Counted from the first letter of the stretch, positions 1 to 7,758 are shown. The stretch is DNA of 64,000 nucleotides from Pseudobacillus lumedeiriae (GCF_044891285.1 NZ_JAUIYO010000003.1:218518-282517); one strand, 5' to 3'. Made by a program: numbers and translations. Notes: generated by a model from the letters alone, not told the origin.

Positions 1-47
1 ATAAAAGAAGATACGATCAGCACTGCTATCCATTTTCTCTTCACCAT
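1..47 (-). CDS. Partial CDS, N-terminus of an exported or membrane protein
   Basis: Only the first 15 codons are in the window, reading MVKRKWIAVLIVSSF. The ATG is preceded by a strong ribosome binding site (GGAGGGGG in the minus sense, about positions 52-59). A basic start followed by a hydrophobic run suggests a signal peptide or membrane anchor. It lies downstream of a terminator that ends the thioredoxin-like gene, so it is probably a separate transcript. Nothing more can be said about function. Confidence 0.55.
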   Translation of the reverse strand, partial: MVKRKWIAVLIVSSF

Positions 48-71
48 TCCGCCCCCTCCAAATTGGAAAGC

Positions 72-108
72 TAAAAAAGCTGTCCAGCTCACTACCACAC
101 GGACAGCT
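72..108 (-). terminator. Rho-independent terminator after the thioredoxin-like gene
   Basis: The arms agctgtcc (78-85) and ggacagct (101-108) pair perfectly. In the minus sense the stem is followed by a T run (72-78). Confidence 0.7.
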
Positions 109-172
109 CCCTTCTTTTACACTATGAAATGAGGGGACAAGTTATGATCAGATGGAAAGATTTACACTCCAC

Positions 173-754
173 TTATTTGAGTTCGCTCACCAGTTCACGC
201 ATCATTTGTTCGTCCATTGGACCGATGATTTTTTGATGGATGGTGCCATCTGTATTAAGGATATAAGTAGTTGGAATAGTAGCGATTTGGTATCGCTGGC
301 CAATAGTTCCGTCCTCATCAAGCGGGATAGGAAAAGTTAAACCGTATTGCTCTGCGAATTTAGCTACCTCTTCTTTTCCTCTATCCTCACTCGTCAAATT
401 CACTGCTAGAATTTCTACATTGCCTTTTTCTGCTTCTTTTTCATAAAAGCTTTGCATATGGGGCATTTCAGCTTTACAAGGCGGGCACCACGTCGCCCAG
501 AAATTTAAAATGACTTTTTTTCCTTGATAATCTGACAGGGAGACTTCCTTTCCTTCTAATGTCCGCAAAGTGAAATCCGGCGCCCGGCTGCCAAGGCCAA
601 GACCGTTTTCTTCCCCTGAAACCACTTCTTGATCGACGACTTTCATTCCCGGATTTTCAATTTCCGTTATTTCCTGTCGATCTTTCACAATATTTACGAT
701 CGCAATGCCCGCGAGCAGCATAAGCAAAGCAACGCCAAGCCATTTCTTATTCAA
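173..754 (-). CDS. Membrane-anchored thioredoxin-like thiol-disulfide oxidoreductase (TlpA/ResA family)
   Basis: The 193-residue protein has an N-terminal membrane anchor (about residues 5-23), a linker and a thioredoxin fold facing outside. The redox motif WCPPC is at about residues 89-93, followed by KAEMP, and a cis-proline loop (ATIPTTY) lies near the C-terminus. TlpA/ResA proteins reduce extracytoplasmic substrates such as apocytochrome c or spore-envelope proteins. The CPPC centre differs from the CEPC of classical B. subtilis ResA, so the exact partner is unknown and StoA/YneN-like roles are possible. It overlaps the upstream membrane-protein gene by 8 bp, so the two are translationally coupled. 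Confidence 0.8.
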   Translation of the reverse strand: MNKKWLGVALLMLLAGIAIVNIVKDRQEITEIENPGMKVVDQEVVSGEENGLGLGSRAPDFTLRTLEGKEVSLSDYQGKKVILNFWATWCPPCKAEMPHMQSFYEKEAEKGNVEILAVNLTSEDRGKEEVAKFAEQYGLTFPIPLDEDGTIGQRYQIATIPTTYILNTDGTIHQKIIGPMDEQMMRELVSELK

Positions 755-1331
755 TGGGTTCCCTCCTCATCATGAAAGTGAAAAACAAGGCCGTTCCTAT
801 GTAAAGCAGGCCACTGTTGGAGAATAATTCAGCGGTCCATGACTCAAACAACAGCTGCCATAACGTAAACAGCCAAATCACTCCTCGAACTTCCTGAAGC
901 GGCCTGACAAGCAGCACGAGTCCCCCTGCCAGCTGAATAAATGCTGTCCCCCCTGCCTGTCCAGTGAGTAAAGGGAGGATAATTTCAAAAGAGACAACGA
1001 TCAGCATCCATATCCATGCAGCTTGTGTTCGCCTTTCCAGAGGGCATTTCCATAGAGTGTATCCATAAACAAAAAATATTCCAAGCCAAATCCCCTTCCA
1101 GCCGCCGTTAAAATACAAGAGTGACAAAGGTGCCTGCTTTACGAGCGAAAAACTAAATAAAACTATACTCAATTTCCATATAACAATAAAAATCAGGACC
1201 GCATTTTCATAAAAATGTAAAAACAACTTGTCCTTTTTAAACCAAAGAACACCTGCTGCAATGATAAAAGCAGCAAGAACGGCAAGCTGAACAGCCGGTA
1301 TCGTCAGAGATCCTATCGTAAACCAATTCAC
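747..1331 (-). CDS. Hydrophobic integral membrane protein, partner of the redox protein
   Basis: The 194-residue product has about six hydrophobic segments and a GTG start (MNWFTIGSLTI). The nearby ATG at 1336 is followed by an immediate stop, so the GTG is preferred. Its end overlaps the thioredoxin-like gene by 8 bp, which points to a joint function, for example as membrane partner or electron donor, though no catalytic motif is visible. I do not recognise a named family. It may be translated by coupling to the short ORF that ends 7 bp upstream. Confidence 0.65.
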   Translation of the reverse strand: MNWFTIGSLTIPAVQLAVLAAFIIAAGVLWFKKDKLFLHFYENAVLIFIVIWKLSIVLFSFSLVKQAPLSLLYFNGGWKGIWLGIFFVYGYTLWKCPLERRTQAAWIWMLIVVSFEIILPLLTGQAGGTAFIQLAGGLVLLVRPLQEVRGVIWLFTLWQLLFESWTAELFSNSGLLYIGTALFFTFMMRREPIE

Positions 1332-1337
1332 TTCATT

Positions 1338-1412
1338 CTATTCCTTTACCCCCAAAATAGTAGCCGCTGCAAGTCGGACCTCTTCAATCTTTTTTCGAAA
1401 AAAATAAGACAT
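1338..1412 (-). CDS. Possible 24-residue leader or small protein
   Basis: ATG at 1412, stop TAG at 1338-1340. The sequence begins MSYFFRKKIEEVRLAAATIL and could form an amphipathic, partly basic helix. A good ribosome binding site (GAGGAGAG) sits about 6-8 bases upstream. The stop lies 7 bp before the GTG start of the membrane-protein gene, suggesting translational coupling. Coding status is inferred only from the ribosome binding site, the frame and the position. Confidence 0.4.
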   Translation of the reverse strand: MSYFFRKKIEEVRLAAATILGVKE

Positions 1413-1490
1413 ATCCAGCTCTCCTCTATACCTCTTTAGGTATTACTTTACAGAAAAAATACTTTCCCGTCCAATTTCTTTTATTATAAT

Positions 1491-1540
1491 GCTTTGTTAC
1501 ATTCCCCTGTTGATTTCCATTGGGGACAATCGCTTTCTCC
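1491..1540. repeat. Truncated copy of the dispersed MITE-like repeat
   Basis: The stretch gctttgttac...cctgttgatttcc matches the end of the repeat seen complete at 20106-20187 and 46772-46845. Only one end is recognisable. No gene is visible between 1413 and 1780; the rest is AT-rich and unassigned. Confidence 0.5.
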
Positions 1541-1725
1541 TAAAATTAACTCAGTGAAAAATAAACGTTTGAATGTTATCAAAAAAGAAGAAGTCTTCCC
1601 ATTACTATTCAAAAATTTAATCAAAAGAAAAGAACGGACTCTAAAAAGTTGTTTTTAGCAGCCTTTTGGGTCAATCTTTCAGAATATAGCAAAACACCTA
1701 TCCATATAAGTTTTGTAATAAACAT

Positions 1726-1763
1726 AAAAAAACGGCGGTCGACTTTGTCGACGGCCGTTTTTC
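1726..1763. terminator. Bidirectional hairpin terminator
   Basis: AAAACGGC-GGTCGAC pairs with GTCGAC-GGCCGTTTT around a 3-base loop. There is an A run on one side and a T run on the other. It terminates the YjcZ gene on the minus strand. Confidence 0.75.
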
Positions 1764-1780
1764 TCCTCTTCTAATTATTA

Positions 1781-1882
1781 TTAGTAGCCCCAGCCAATAT
1801 AAGCTGCTCCAACAATAATTAGGAGAATGAACAAGACAACGATCAACGCGAATCCACTTCCGTAGCCGCCACCACCGCTCAT
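1781..1882 (-). CDS. YjcZ-family sporulation peptide
   Basis: The 33-residue product has a glycine-rich head (MSGGGGYGSGF), one hydrophobic helix (ALIVVLFILLIIVGAAYIG) and a WGY tail, the pattern of YjcZ/YhaL-like sporulation peptides of Bacillaceae. A strong ribosome binding site (GGGGAGGTG) precedes the ATG and a hairpin terminator follows. Members are small membrane-associated peptides made during sporulation; their molecular role is not settled. Confidence 0.85.
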   Translation of the reverse strand: MSGGGGYGSGFALIVVLFILLIIVGAAYIGWGY

Positions 1883-2152
1883 ACTTAACACCTCCCCTTT
1901 CTCTCGCTTACAATTACAGATTATTCAAAAGGGAGAAGTTTGCGCGGGCGAACGCCCAGAGTTGATTCTTTAGGAAAACCTAGGTGCCCGGCTCAGGAAG
2001 ATTGATTACAAAATACGTCGCTAAAGTCAGGCGTTGCGCTTTTGTTCTTATCAACGCTTATTCAAGAACATTTTTTTACTCTTTACATCAAATAGTGTAG
2101 TAAAGTCAGCCTCATAGACATCAATATTGATTTACTATTTTGAAACCGCCTG

Positions 2153-2181
2153 TTGACACCCTGTCATAAAGCGATTACAAT
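2153..2181 (+). promoter_or_regulatory. Sigma-A promoter
   Basis: TTGACA (2153-2158) and TACAAT (2176-2181) are separated by exactly 17 bases. It reads toward the hairpin at 2356-2410 and, beyond that, the CntK-like gene. Confidence 0.7.
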
Positions 2182-2195
2182 GAAAATGATTATTA
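2181..2195 (+). promoter_or_regulatory. Candidate Fur box overlapping the transcription start
   Basis: TGAAAATgATTATTA matches the 7-1-7 Fur core TGATAATnATTATCA at 12 of 14 positions. It abuts the -10 element, an ideal place for repression. Zur and PerR boxes share this architecture, so the metal sensed is not certain. Confidence 0.5.
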
Positions 2196-2240
2196 GTCAT
2201 TAGGACTTCTAAGCCAGGAAATAAGAAAGAATGTTAATAT

Positions 2241-2312
2241 GGCATCGAGTAAAGATCGTCGTATGATGAAACAAGCCATTTCTCTTTTGTTATCTGTTGA
2301 TTTAACTTAATA
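2241..2312 (+). CDS. Possible 23-residue peptide in the Fur-box transcript
   Basis: ATG GCA TCG... encodes a peptide starting MASSKDRRMMKQAISLLLSV and ending DLT before TAA. The ribosome binding site (AAGAAAG) is weak and no family is recognised. It could equally be untranslated RNA. Between 2411 and 2775 only short, stop-interrupted frames are seen (for example MITFKWSDACF after a good ribosome binding site at about 2441-2455, and a frame ending NKVTYRDLIRKGIM just before 2776), which look like decayed coding sequence. Confidence 0.25.
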
Positions 2313-2355
2313 TCTAGCAAAACTGAGCAGTTTGCCCATAGTTTTTTAGTTAATA

Positions 2356-2410
2356 GGGGGCTATATCGTGAAATCATTTCTGAGTGATTCCATTGATATA
2401 GCCCCCTTTT
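2356..2410 (+). terminator. Long rod-like hairpin terminator
   Basis: gggggctatatc (2356-2367) pairs with gatatagccccc (2395-2406). The inner arms gaaatca and tgattcc extend the rod, and TTTT follows. It would end a transcript of roughly 220 nt starting near 2188. Confidence 0.75.
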
Positions 2411-2775
2411 CTATTGTGATTTTACTTAACTAAAGGAAATTGAAGGGAGACAAAAAGATGATTACATTTAAATGGTCAGACGCTTGCTTTTAATTGCGTA
2501 TGAAAAGTCCTTTTTGATAGAGAAAAAGTTGTTTGTATTGTAAACTGCCTTTTAGTGGTCAAAGGGTGATAAATGAGATAGAGGCAGTTGACTGAGTTAC
2601 TAAAGCTAATACAGTAAGAATTGAACAAAATGAAACATTTTCTCAAATCGAAAAGTCATTTGGTACAATTAAGAAAGTTATCCTGATCGTTTACAGGAGC
2701 GTTTAAAGCAGATGTATCTATTGCTCAAATAAATAAGGTTACATACAGGGATTTAATAAGGAAGGGGATTATGTA

Positions 2776-3573
2776 ATGAGACTTAACTTTGTAAAGATTA
2801 GTCCTTCAAAAAATATGACAGTTTTAATAACCAACTATGTTGCTCCTAATCACTATGCACAAATCGCCAATACGATTATGGGCTATGAATATGTTAATGC
2901 AGAACAGGCAGGCTTTATAGTTGCGCCGAAAAGTAAAAATTCTTTACTTAGATTGGAAATGTCAGGAGGAGAATTTTGTGGAAATGCACTTTTAGGGGCT
3001 GCTGCATACTGTTACTACAAAGGGATCACAGAAAACAATAGATTTTTGTTAGAATCTTCTGGAGCAGAATCACCACTTGCCTGTGTGGTTGAAGCTAAAT
3101 CTTCTAATCATTTTGAAGCGAAAGCTGAAATGCCATATCCTATTTCCATTAAAGATATTGTTATTAATCTTAATGGAAGAAGCATTTCAGGAAGTTGCGT
3201 GCAGCTAAATGGGATCACTCATTTCTTAACAGACTATTGGCCATGCAAGGATGATTTTAACCTTATTATCGAGACGATTTCTGAAAAAATTGAAAACAAA
3301 GCAATTGGAATCATTCCCTATAGAAAGTTAACAGAAAAGGAATATGAAATATGGCCATATGTTTACGTGAAAGAAACGGGATCTAGATTCTTCGAGCAAG
3401 CTTGTGGATCCGGAAGTCTAGCTTTAGGTATTTACTTGTCAAAGAAAAGTAAAGAGAACGAATTTAACATACATCAGCCAGGCGGGATAATTAATGTCGA
3501 AACAGGTGTTAAAAATTATATTTCAACAGATGTTCGTTTTACTTGTGAAGGTTTTGTCGATATTGACTTATAG
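2776..3573 (+). CDS. CntK-like histidine racemase (DapF fold), opine-metallophore type
   Basis: The 265-residue protein has the two-lobed diaminopimelate-epimerase fold. Each lobe carries a catalytic cysteine: MSGGEFCGNA near residue 75 and ACGSGS near 212. It resembles staphylococcal CntK more than DapF: an N-terminal NMTVLITNY-type segment and HQPGG near the C-terminus, and it lacks the usual DapF GNDF start. CntK makes D-histidine, the first step of staphylopine-type metallophores. The usual partners, a CntL-like aminobutanoyltransferase, CntM-like dehydrogenase and exporter, are absent here. A Fur-box promoter lies about 600 bp upstream. It starts at ATG 2776 after AAGGAAGGGG. Family knowledge and eye comparison only; an ordinary amino-acid racemase or epimerase is the alternative. 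Confidence 0.6.
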   Translation: MRLNFVKISPSKNMTVLITNYVAPNHYAQIANTIMGYEYVNAEQAGFIVAPKSKNSLLRLEMSGGEFCGNALLGAAAYCYYKGITENNRFLLESSGAESPLACVVEAKSSNHFEAKAEMPYPISIKDIVINLNGRSISGSCVQLNGITHFLTDYWPCKDDFNLIIETISEKIENKAIGIIPYRKLTEKEYEIWPYVYVKETGSRFFEQACGSGSLALGIYLSKKSKENEFNIHQPGGIINVETGVKNYISTDVRFTCEGFVDIDL

Positions 3574-3637
3574 TTGTTTAACTGGCAGTAAAGGATTCAC
3601 TATGAAACTAAGATAATATTAGTGTTTTCGTATAAGT

Positions 3638-3677
3638 AAAAGAGACATTTAAATAGCTAATTTGCACTGTCCCTTTT
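3638..3677 (+). terminator. Weak terminator-like hairpin after the CntK-like gene
   Basis: aaaagagaca pairs with tgtccctttt with one mismatch and is followed by a T run. Confidence 0.4.
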
Positions 3678-3738
3678 TAAGAAAAACAAACTTAGGAACA
3701 AAACACAGATATTACAAGATAAGGAGTTTTTCAGAATC

Positions 3739-3785
3739 AAAAACCCCAATTTTTCTCCTTAACGCAGAGAAAAATTGGGGTTTTT
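3739..3785. terminator. Perfect 19-bp bidirectional hairpin
   Basis: The arms 3739-3757 and 3767-3785 are perfectly complementary (aaaaaccccaatttttctc and its complement) with a 9-base loop. The A and T tracts at the base allow termination in both directions. Confidence 0.8.
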
Positions 3786-3799
3786 ATATCTTAAGTGGG

Positions 3800-4050
3800 T
3801 GTAGTGAATAGATAGACTCTCAAATCTCCGGTTTAAATCAATATTCACCTATTCTCATCTCAATGGGGATATACGAGGTAGTAATTCCTCTTTATATTTT
3901 CCTGTCGTTTTCAAATGTTCAATTGCTTGTTATAGATGCACGGTGTTCCAGATACTAATAACATGGATAATAAGATTTAAGGCGCTGACACGCTGCCATT
4001 GCTCTTTTTCTAAACTCTACATGTTTCTTAAGAAAACAGCTGGTACCTCA
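3800..4050 (-). pseudogene. Decayed C-terminal fragment of a Tn3-family transposase
   Basis: In one minus frame the sequence reads WQRVSALNLIIHVISIWN, then TVHL, a TAA at 3930-3932, then QAIEHLKTTGKYKEELLP and RISPLR, followed by more stops. This is the conserved end of Tn3-family DDE transposases (typically ...RVSALNxxxxAIxxWNTVYLExA...LLPHxSPLGWEHIN). At least three in-frame stops make it non-functional, and the N-terminal ~900 residues are missing. No intact 38-bp terminal repeat was found. It lies just downstream of the M23 hydrolase gene, where related genomes often carry ctpB. Confidence 0.75.
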
Positions 4051-4126
4051 TGCATTCATAGCTTCTCCTTTTGTTTTCGGATCAAAGCCATTCATCTCTG
4101 CTTTTAATTGTAATAACTCCTCATAA

Positions 4127-5437
4127 TCAAAAATGAACGTACTTGCGCGGATCAACAGCATTTTCTTTAGATTGTGTCCACGGGCCTTCATGCATTTCAA
4201 AGTGCAAATGCTGTCCGTAAGAACGCCCTGTATTTCCCATATAACCGATCGTCTGGCCTTTTGACACACTTCCGCCTTGAACAACCCGCTCAGACATATG
4301 GGCGTATACTGTTGTAAATACTTTCCCATTAATAGAATGAGAAACGAAAATACAGTTTCCATAAGTAGAAGAGTAATAAGAACGAATCACTTCTCCGTCG
4401 GCAGCCGCTACAATAGGCACACTGACACTGTTGGCAATGTCAATGCCTTTATGGTTGCCTAGACTTCTTAAACCAAATTCAGAAGAGATATTTCCTTGTG
4501 CCGGACGCATAAATGCTCCTGCTGAAACAGCTGGTGTATCAGCCGAACGATCGGCCGATCTTGTTTCTTCTTTAGAAGGTGCTGATTTTGCAGGGGCATT
4601 TGTTTTCGCCTGACTTTCCCTTTCACGGGCAGCACGTTCCTTCTCTTCCTTTGTGAGACGCGCTTTTTCAGCAGAAATAGCTGCTTTGATTGCTGATTCT
4701 TGAGATGCCAGCAGCTTTTCTTCTTCCTTCAAGCTTAACTTTTGGCTATGTACATGGTCTTCTTCACTTGCCAGCTGTTTCATTACCTTATCTTTTTCTG
4801 CTCTTTTCTGATCAAGACTCACCTTTAATGTTTCTAAATCAGCCAGCATACTTTCGAGGCTTTCGAGCTTCTCTTTTACCTGCTTTTCACTTTTTTCGAG
4901 CTGAGCTTTGTCCCGCTCCTGCTCTTCTAATATTTCTTTATCGGCATTTACAAGCGTCGTGACGGCGCTTGCACGGTTAATGAAATCGGTAAAGCTTTCC
5001 GAACCAAGCAGCACGTCAATGTAGCTGGCTGAACCTCCGCTTTTCTGGAGCGAACGAGCACGCTCTTGAAGGACGAGGGTACGTTCAGCGATTCGGACCT
5101 TCAATTCCTCTATTTCTTTTTGGAGCTTCGTAATTTCTTTTTTCATTTCAGCAACAGCTTCTTGTTTTTCCCGAATTTGCTTGGCTGCCTTTGAAATCGA
5201 TTGATCCAGTGTTTTGATTTCTTTAGACAGCTTTTCCTGCCCATTTTGGAGTTCAATAATCTTTTTATTTTTCTCATTCATATGTTGTTCAATATTCGAT
5301 TGTTTGTTGTCAATTTCGTGCTGACGGCTTTCAAGATCCGATAGTGTTGAAGCAAATACCCTATCTTCCAGCCCAAATGTACTTCCCAAACTAAGTGATG
5401 CGACTAAAGCAGCCGTCAGTCCTATTCCTTTCTTCAA
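4127..5437 (-). CDS. Murein hydrolase/activator with coiled coil and M23 (LytM) domain
   Basis: The 436-residue protein has a signal peptide (about 1-29), a long coiled coil (about 30-270), a low-complexity linker and a C-terminal M23 peptidase domain. The zinc motif is present: HKGID in the first half and GQHLHFEM at the end, so it is probably an active endopeptidase, unlike degenerate EnvC. FtsEX controls such enzymes across the membrane (CwlO in B. subtilis, EnvC and PcsB elsewhere). The ftsX start lies 54 bp beyond its own start on the same strand, consistent with an ftsE-ftsX-hydrolase operon. Confidence 0.88.
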   Translation of the reverse strand: MKKGIGLTAALVASLSLGSTFGLEDRVFASTLSDLESRQHEIDNKQSNIEQHMNEKNKKIIELQNGQEKLSKEIKTLDQSISKAAKQIREKQEAVAEMKKEITKLQKEIEELKVRIAERTLVLQERARSLQKSGGSASYIDVLLGSESFTDFINRASAVTTLVNADKEILEEQERDKAQLEKSEKQVKEKLESLESMLADLETLKVSLDQKRAEKDKVMKQLASEEDHVHSQKLSLKEEEKLLASQESAIKAAISAEKARLTKEEKERAARERESQAKTNAPAKSAPSKEETRSADRSADTPAVSAGAFMRPAQGNISSEFGLRSLGNHKGIDIANSVSVPIVAAADGEVIRSYYSSTYGNCIFVSHSINGKVFTTVYAHMSERVVQGGSVSKGQTIGYMGNTGRSYGQHLHFEMHEGPWTQSKENAVDPRKYVHF

Positions 5438-5490
5438 TCCAAAATCCCCTCTCTGTTCCCTTGAAAACTTCTAGTTTAGCTTTTTGTCTA

Positions 5491-6375
5491 TTACACTTTT
5501 AAAAATCGGCGAACGGCCATCAAGCTTCCCCACATACCAATAAACGCTCCAATAAGTAAAAGGACACCGCTAATTTGCCATACAAATGGGAAATAGGCGA
5601 GCGGCTGAATGAAGTGGCCTTGCATATGAGCTGTTAGTTCTTCCACAACGTATGTATAACCGATCACTACTACAGCGACAGGCAGTACTGAACCGATCAA
5701 TCCGAGCCATAATCCTTCTAACAAAAACGGCCAGCGGATAAATCCATTAGCGGCTCCAACTAACCTCATAATCTCAATTTCCTTCCGGCGTGCAAAAATG
5801 GTCATTTTAATCGTATTGGAAATAAGGAACATCGCCGTAAATAACAACCCTAAACTAAGTACCAGTCCGACGTTCCGGCTTGTTTTTAAAAAACTAAACA
5901 GTCTTTCTACTTTTTTCTCGCCATAAATAACGCCTTCTGTATAATCAAACGTCTTCATTTTCTTCGCTGCGGCGAGTGTATCCCCAGGCCGCTTCGTTTT
6001 TACAACGAACACATCGTTTAATGGATTGTTTTGCTCAAATAAGGCAAAATCGTCACCGAGGTCTTTAATTAAATTTTTTAATTCCTTTTCTTTTGGCGAA
6101 TAGGTGACGCTTGCTACTTCAGGCAGGCTTGTCAGCTGTTCTTTCAGCGCCTGCTTCTCTGCTTCCGCAGCGTCCAATTTAATTAACACACGTACTTCCA
6201 CATCATTTTCGATATCGGCCGCAGCCTTATTTAAATTTAGTAAAACGATAAGAAAGACTCCCACTAACAAAAGCGTAACAGTGACAGCCGACACAGCGGC
6301 AAACGTCATCCAGCCATTGCGGCTTAAGTTTTTAAAGCTTTCCCGAAGATGGCGGCGAAATGTTCTAGGCTTCAT
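5491..6375 (-). CDS. ftsX: Cell-division/sporulation ABC transporter permease FtsX
   Basis: The protein is 294 residues from the chosen ATG at 6375 (MKPRTFRRHLRESF), preceded by GGGGGGAT; an upstream ATG at 6423 would add 16 residues without homologous character. The hallmark SRNGWMTFAAVSAVTVTLLL opens TM1, an extracellular loop follows, and three TM segments close the protein. The start overlaps the end of ftsE. FtsX transmits ATP hydrolysis by FtsE to an external murein hydrolase, very likely the adjacent M23 protein, and in Bacillus the pair also affects entry into sporulation. Confidence 0.95.
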   Translation of the reverse strand: MKPRTFRRHLRESFKNLSRNGWMTFAAVSAVTVTLLLVGVFLIVLLNLNKAAADIENDVEVRVLIKLDAAEAEKQALKEQLTSLPEVASVTYSPKEKELKNLIKDLGDDFALFEQNNPLNDVFVVKTKRPGDTLAAAKKMKTFDYTEGVIYGEKKVERLFSFLKTSRNVGLVLSLGLLFTAMFLISNTIKMTIFARRKEIEIMRLVGAANGFIRWPFLLEGLWLGLIGSVLPVAVVVIGYTYVVEELTAHMQGHFIQPLAYFPFVWQISGVLLLIGAFIGMWGSLMAVRRFLKV

Positions 6376-7051
6376 ATCCGTAATCCCCCCGCTGTTCATC
6401 CCGGGCAATCCGGCCGCTTTCAATGGCGATCACCCGGCGGCGAATCGTGTTGACAATATCTTTATTGTGTGTAGCCATCACCAGCGTGGTGCCTTGATGA
6501 TTGATTTTTTCAAAAATGCTCATAATATCCCATGCCGTATCTGGATCAAGGTTTCCCGTCGGCTCATCCGCAATGACCACTTTCGGTTGATTGACGATTG
6601 AACGGGCAATAGATACACGCTGCTGCTCTCCGCCCGATAGTTCTGATGGAAGCATTCTTGCTTTATTCTTTAATCCGACGAGATTCAGCACATCCATCAC
6701 CCGTTTTCTAATAACAGACGGGCTTTCTTCAATCACTTCCATCGCAAATGCGACATTTTCATAGACGGTCAGAGTCGGCAGTAATTTAAAGTCCTGAAAT
6801 ATAACTCCTACTTGCCGGCGAAGCAGCGGAACTTGTTTGTCTTTTAACGTGGACAAATTTACGCCATTCACAATGATTTGGCCGCTTGACGATTTTTCTT
6901 CCCTATACATCATCTTGATAAAAGTCGATTTGCCAGCACCACTCGGTCCTACTACATAAACAAATTCACCTTGTTTAATGGAAACATCAACATTTCGCAG
7001 CGCTGTGACTCCGTTTGGGTATGTTTTTGTCACACCCTTCATTTCTATCAT
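6365..7051 (-). CDS. ftsE: ABC transporter ATP-binding protein FtsE
   Basis: The protein is 228 residues from the ATG at 7051 (MIEMKGVTKTYPNG). The GTG at 7060 lies inside the ribosome binding site AGGTGG and is rejected. Walker A GPSGAGKS (around K41), signature LSGGEQQRVSIAR and Walker B VVIADEPTG are all present. It is the cytoplasmic ATPase of the FtsEX complex that gates peptidoglycan hydrolysis. It overlaps ftsX by 11 bp. Confidence 0.96.
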   Translation of the reverse strand: MIEMKGVTKTYPNGVTALRNVDVSIKQGEFVYVVGPSGAGKSTFIKMMYREEKSSSGQIIVNGVNLSTLKDKQVPLLRRQVGVIFQDFKLLPTLTVYENVAFAMEVIEESPSVIRKRVMDVLNLVGLKNKARMLPSELSGGEQQRVSIARSIVNQPKVVIADEPTGNLDPDTAWDIMSIFEKINHQGTTLVMATHNKDIVNTIRRRVIAIESGRIARDEQRGDYGYEA

Positions 7052-7325
7052 AAAAACCACCTATCATCATTTGTCAGTTATACAGGAAAAAAGCTGAAAA
7101 AACTCAGTTTTCCTCCTCAAATTCAGATTTATTATATCACTGATTAAACTTGCGTTAAGCCGCAATTTTATTACATTTTCTTTTCGCACCGTAACATATC
7201 CAAGTGTTTTGAATGCGCTTTAAATAAAATAATCGATTTTTCCGCATAAGGACGCTTATATATACAATGAAAAAATTGAAATATTTTGTAACAACTCAAA
7301 TGAAAATATTAGACCGTAATAAAGC
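7052..7325. other. Intergenic stretch upstream of ftsE
   Basis: This AT-rich region must hold the ftsE promoter. No gene or clear -35/-10 pair was recognised beyond the cccB terminator at its far end. Confidence 0.4.
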
Positions 7326-7358
7326 AAAAATAAAGAATGCAGCTCATTCACTGCATTC
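7326..7358 (-). terminator. Terminator after cccB
   Basis: gaatgcag (7335-7342) pairs with ctgcattc (7351-7358). In the minus sense the stem is followed by TTTATTTTTGC. Confidence 0.75.
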
Positions 7359-7370
7359 CTTGTTTTTACT

Positions 7371-7712
7371 TTATTTTTTTGTTGCAAGCCATTCAGAGAC
7401 TGCTTCAGCATCTGCACCTTGAACAACATTCGGAGGCATTTGGCCTTTACCATTTTTAATAATATTTAAAATTTCGTCTTTGCTGAGGTTAGCTCCTACT
7501 TTCTGTAAAGAAGGGCCCACTTGACCTTCAAGGTTTTGACCGTGACAGCTCATACAGCTTTGCTTGTACACTTCTTCACCTCGTGCACTCGTTGTTTCCG
7601 TCGTTGGCTCTTCATTTGCTGTTTCATTTGTTGCTTTATTGCCGCCGCCGCATGCTGCAAGTGCAATCGATGAACCAACTAACAAAGCCATAAATGATTT
7701 TTTGAACTTCAT
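7371..7712 (-). CDS. cccB: Cytochrome c-551 lipoprotein
   Basis: The 113-residue precursor starts at ATG 7712 behind AGGAGGAG. The lipobox LAAC places the lipidated cysteine at residue 21. A low-complexity spacer precedes a small class-I cytochrome c domain with haem motif CMSCH (53-57) and probable axial methionine in GQMPP (about 92). It carries electrons on the outer face of the membrane. The position between prfB and ftsE matches B. subtilis. Related to CccA-type domains, but the lipoprotein form and synteny favour CccB. Confidence 0.9.
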   Translation of the reverse strand: MKFKKSFMALLVGSSIALAACGGGNKATNETANEEPTTETTSARGEEVYKQSCMSCHGQNLEGQVGPSLQKVGANLSKDEILNIIKNGKGQMPPNVVQGADAEAVSEWLATKK

Positions 7713-7749
7713 GTTCTCTCCTCCTAGAAAAAATATGCAATGCACGTTA

Positions 7750-7758
7750 ATTATACCA
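7750..7758 (-). promoter_or_regulatory. Extended -10 promoter for cccB
   Basis: In the minus sense TGGTATAAT (TGn plus a perfect TATAAT) lies about 40 bp upstream of the cccB start; the -35 region is poor. The rest of 7759-8013 shows no gene. Confidence 0.5.

Noticed and set aside
152..340. A 62-codon plus frame opposite the thioredoxin-like gene
   Set aside because: Shadow of the real minus gene; no ribosome binding site.
2776..3573. Housekeeping DapF for lysine and cell-wall synthesis
   Set aside because: Active-site blocks resemble CntK more than DapF (no GNDF), and the locus is accessory and decayed, so an essential dapF is more likely elsewhere.
4048..4362. A 104-codon minus frame
   Set aside because: It overlaps the 3' end of the M23 hydrolase gene in another frame and lacks a start signal.
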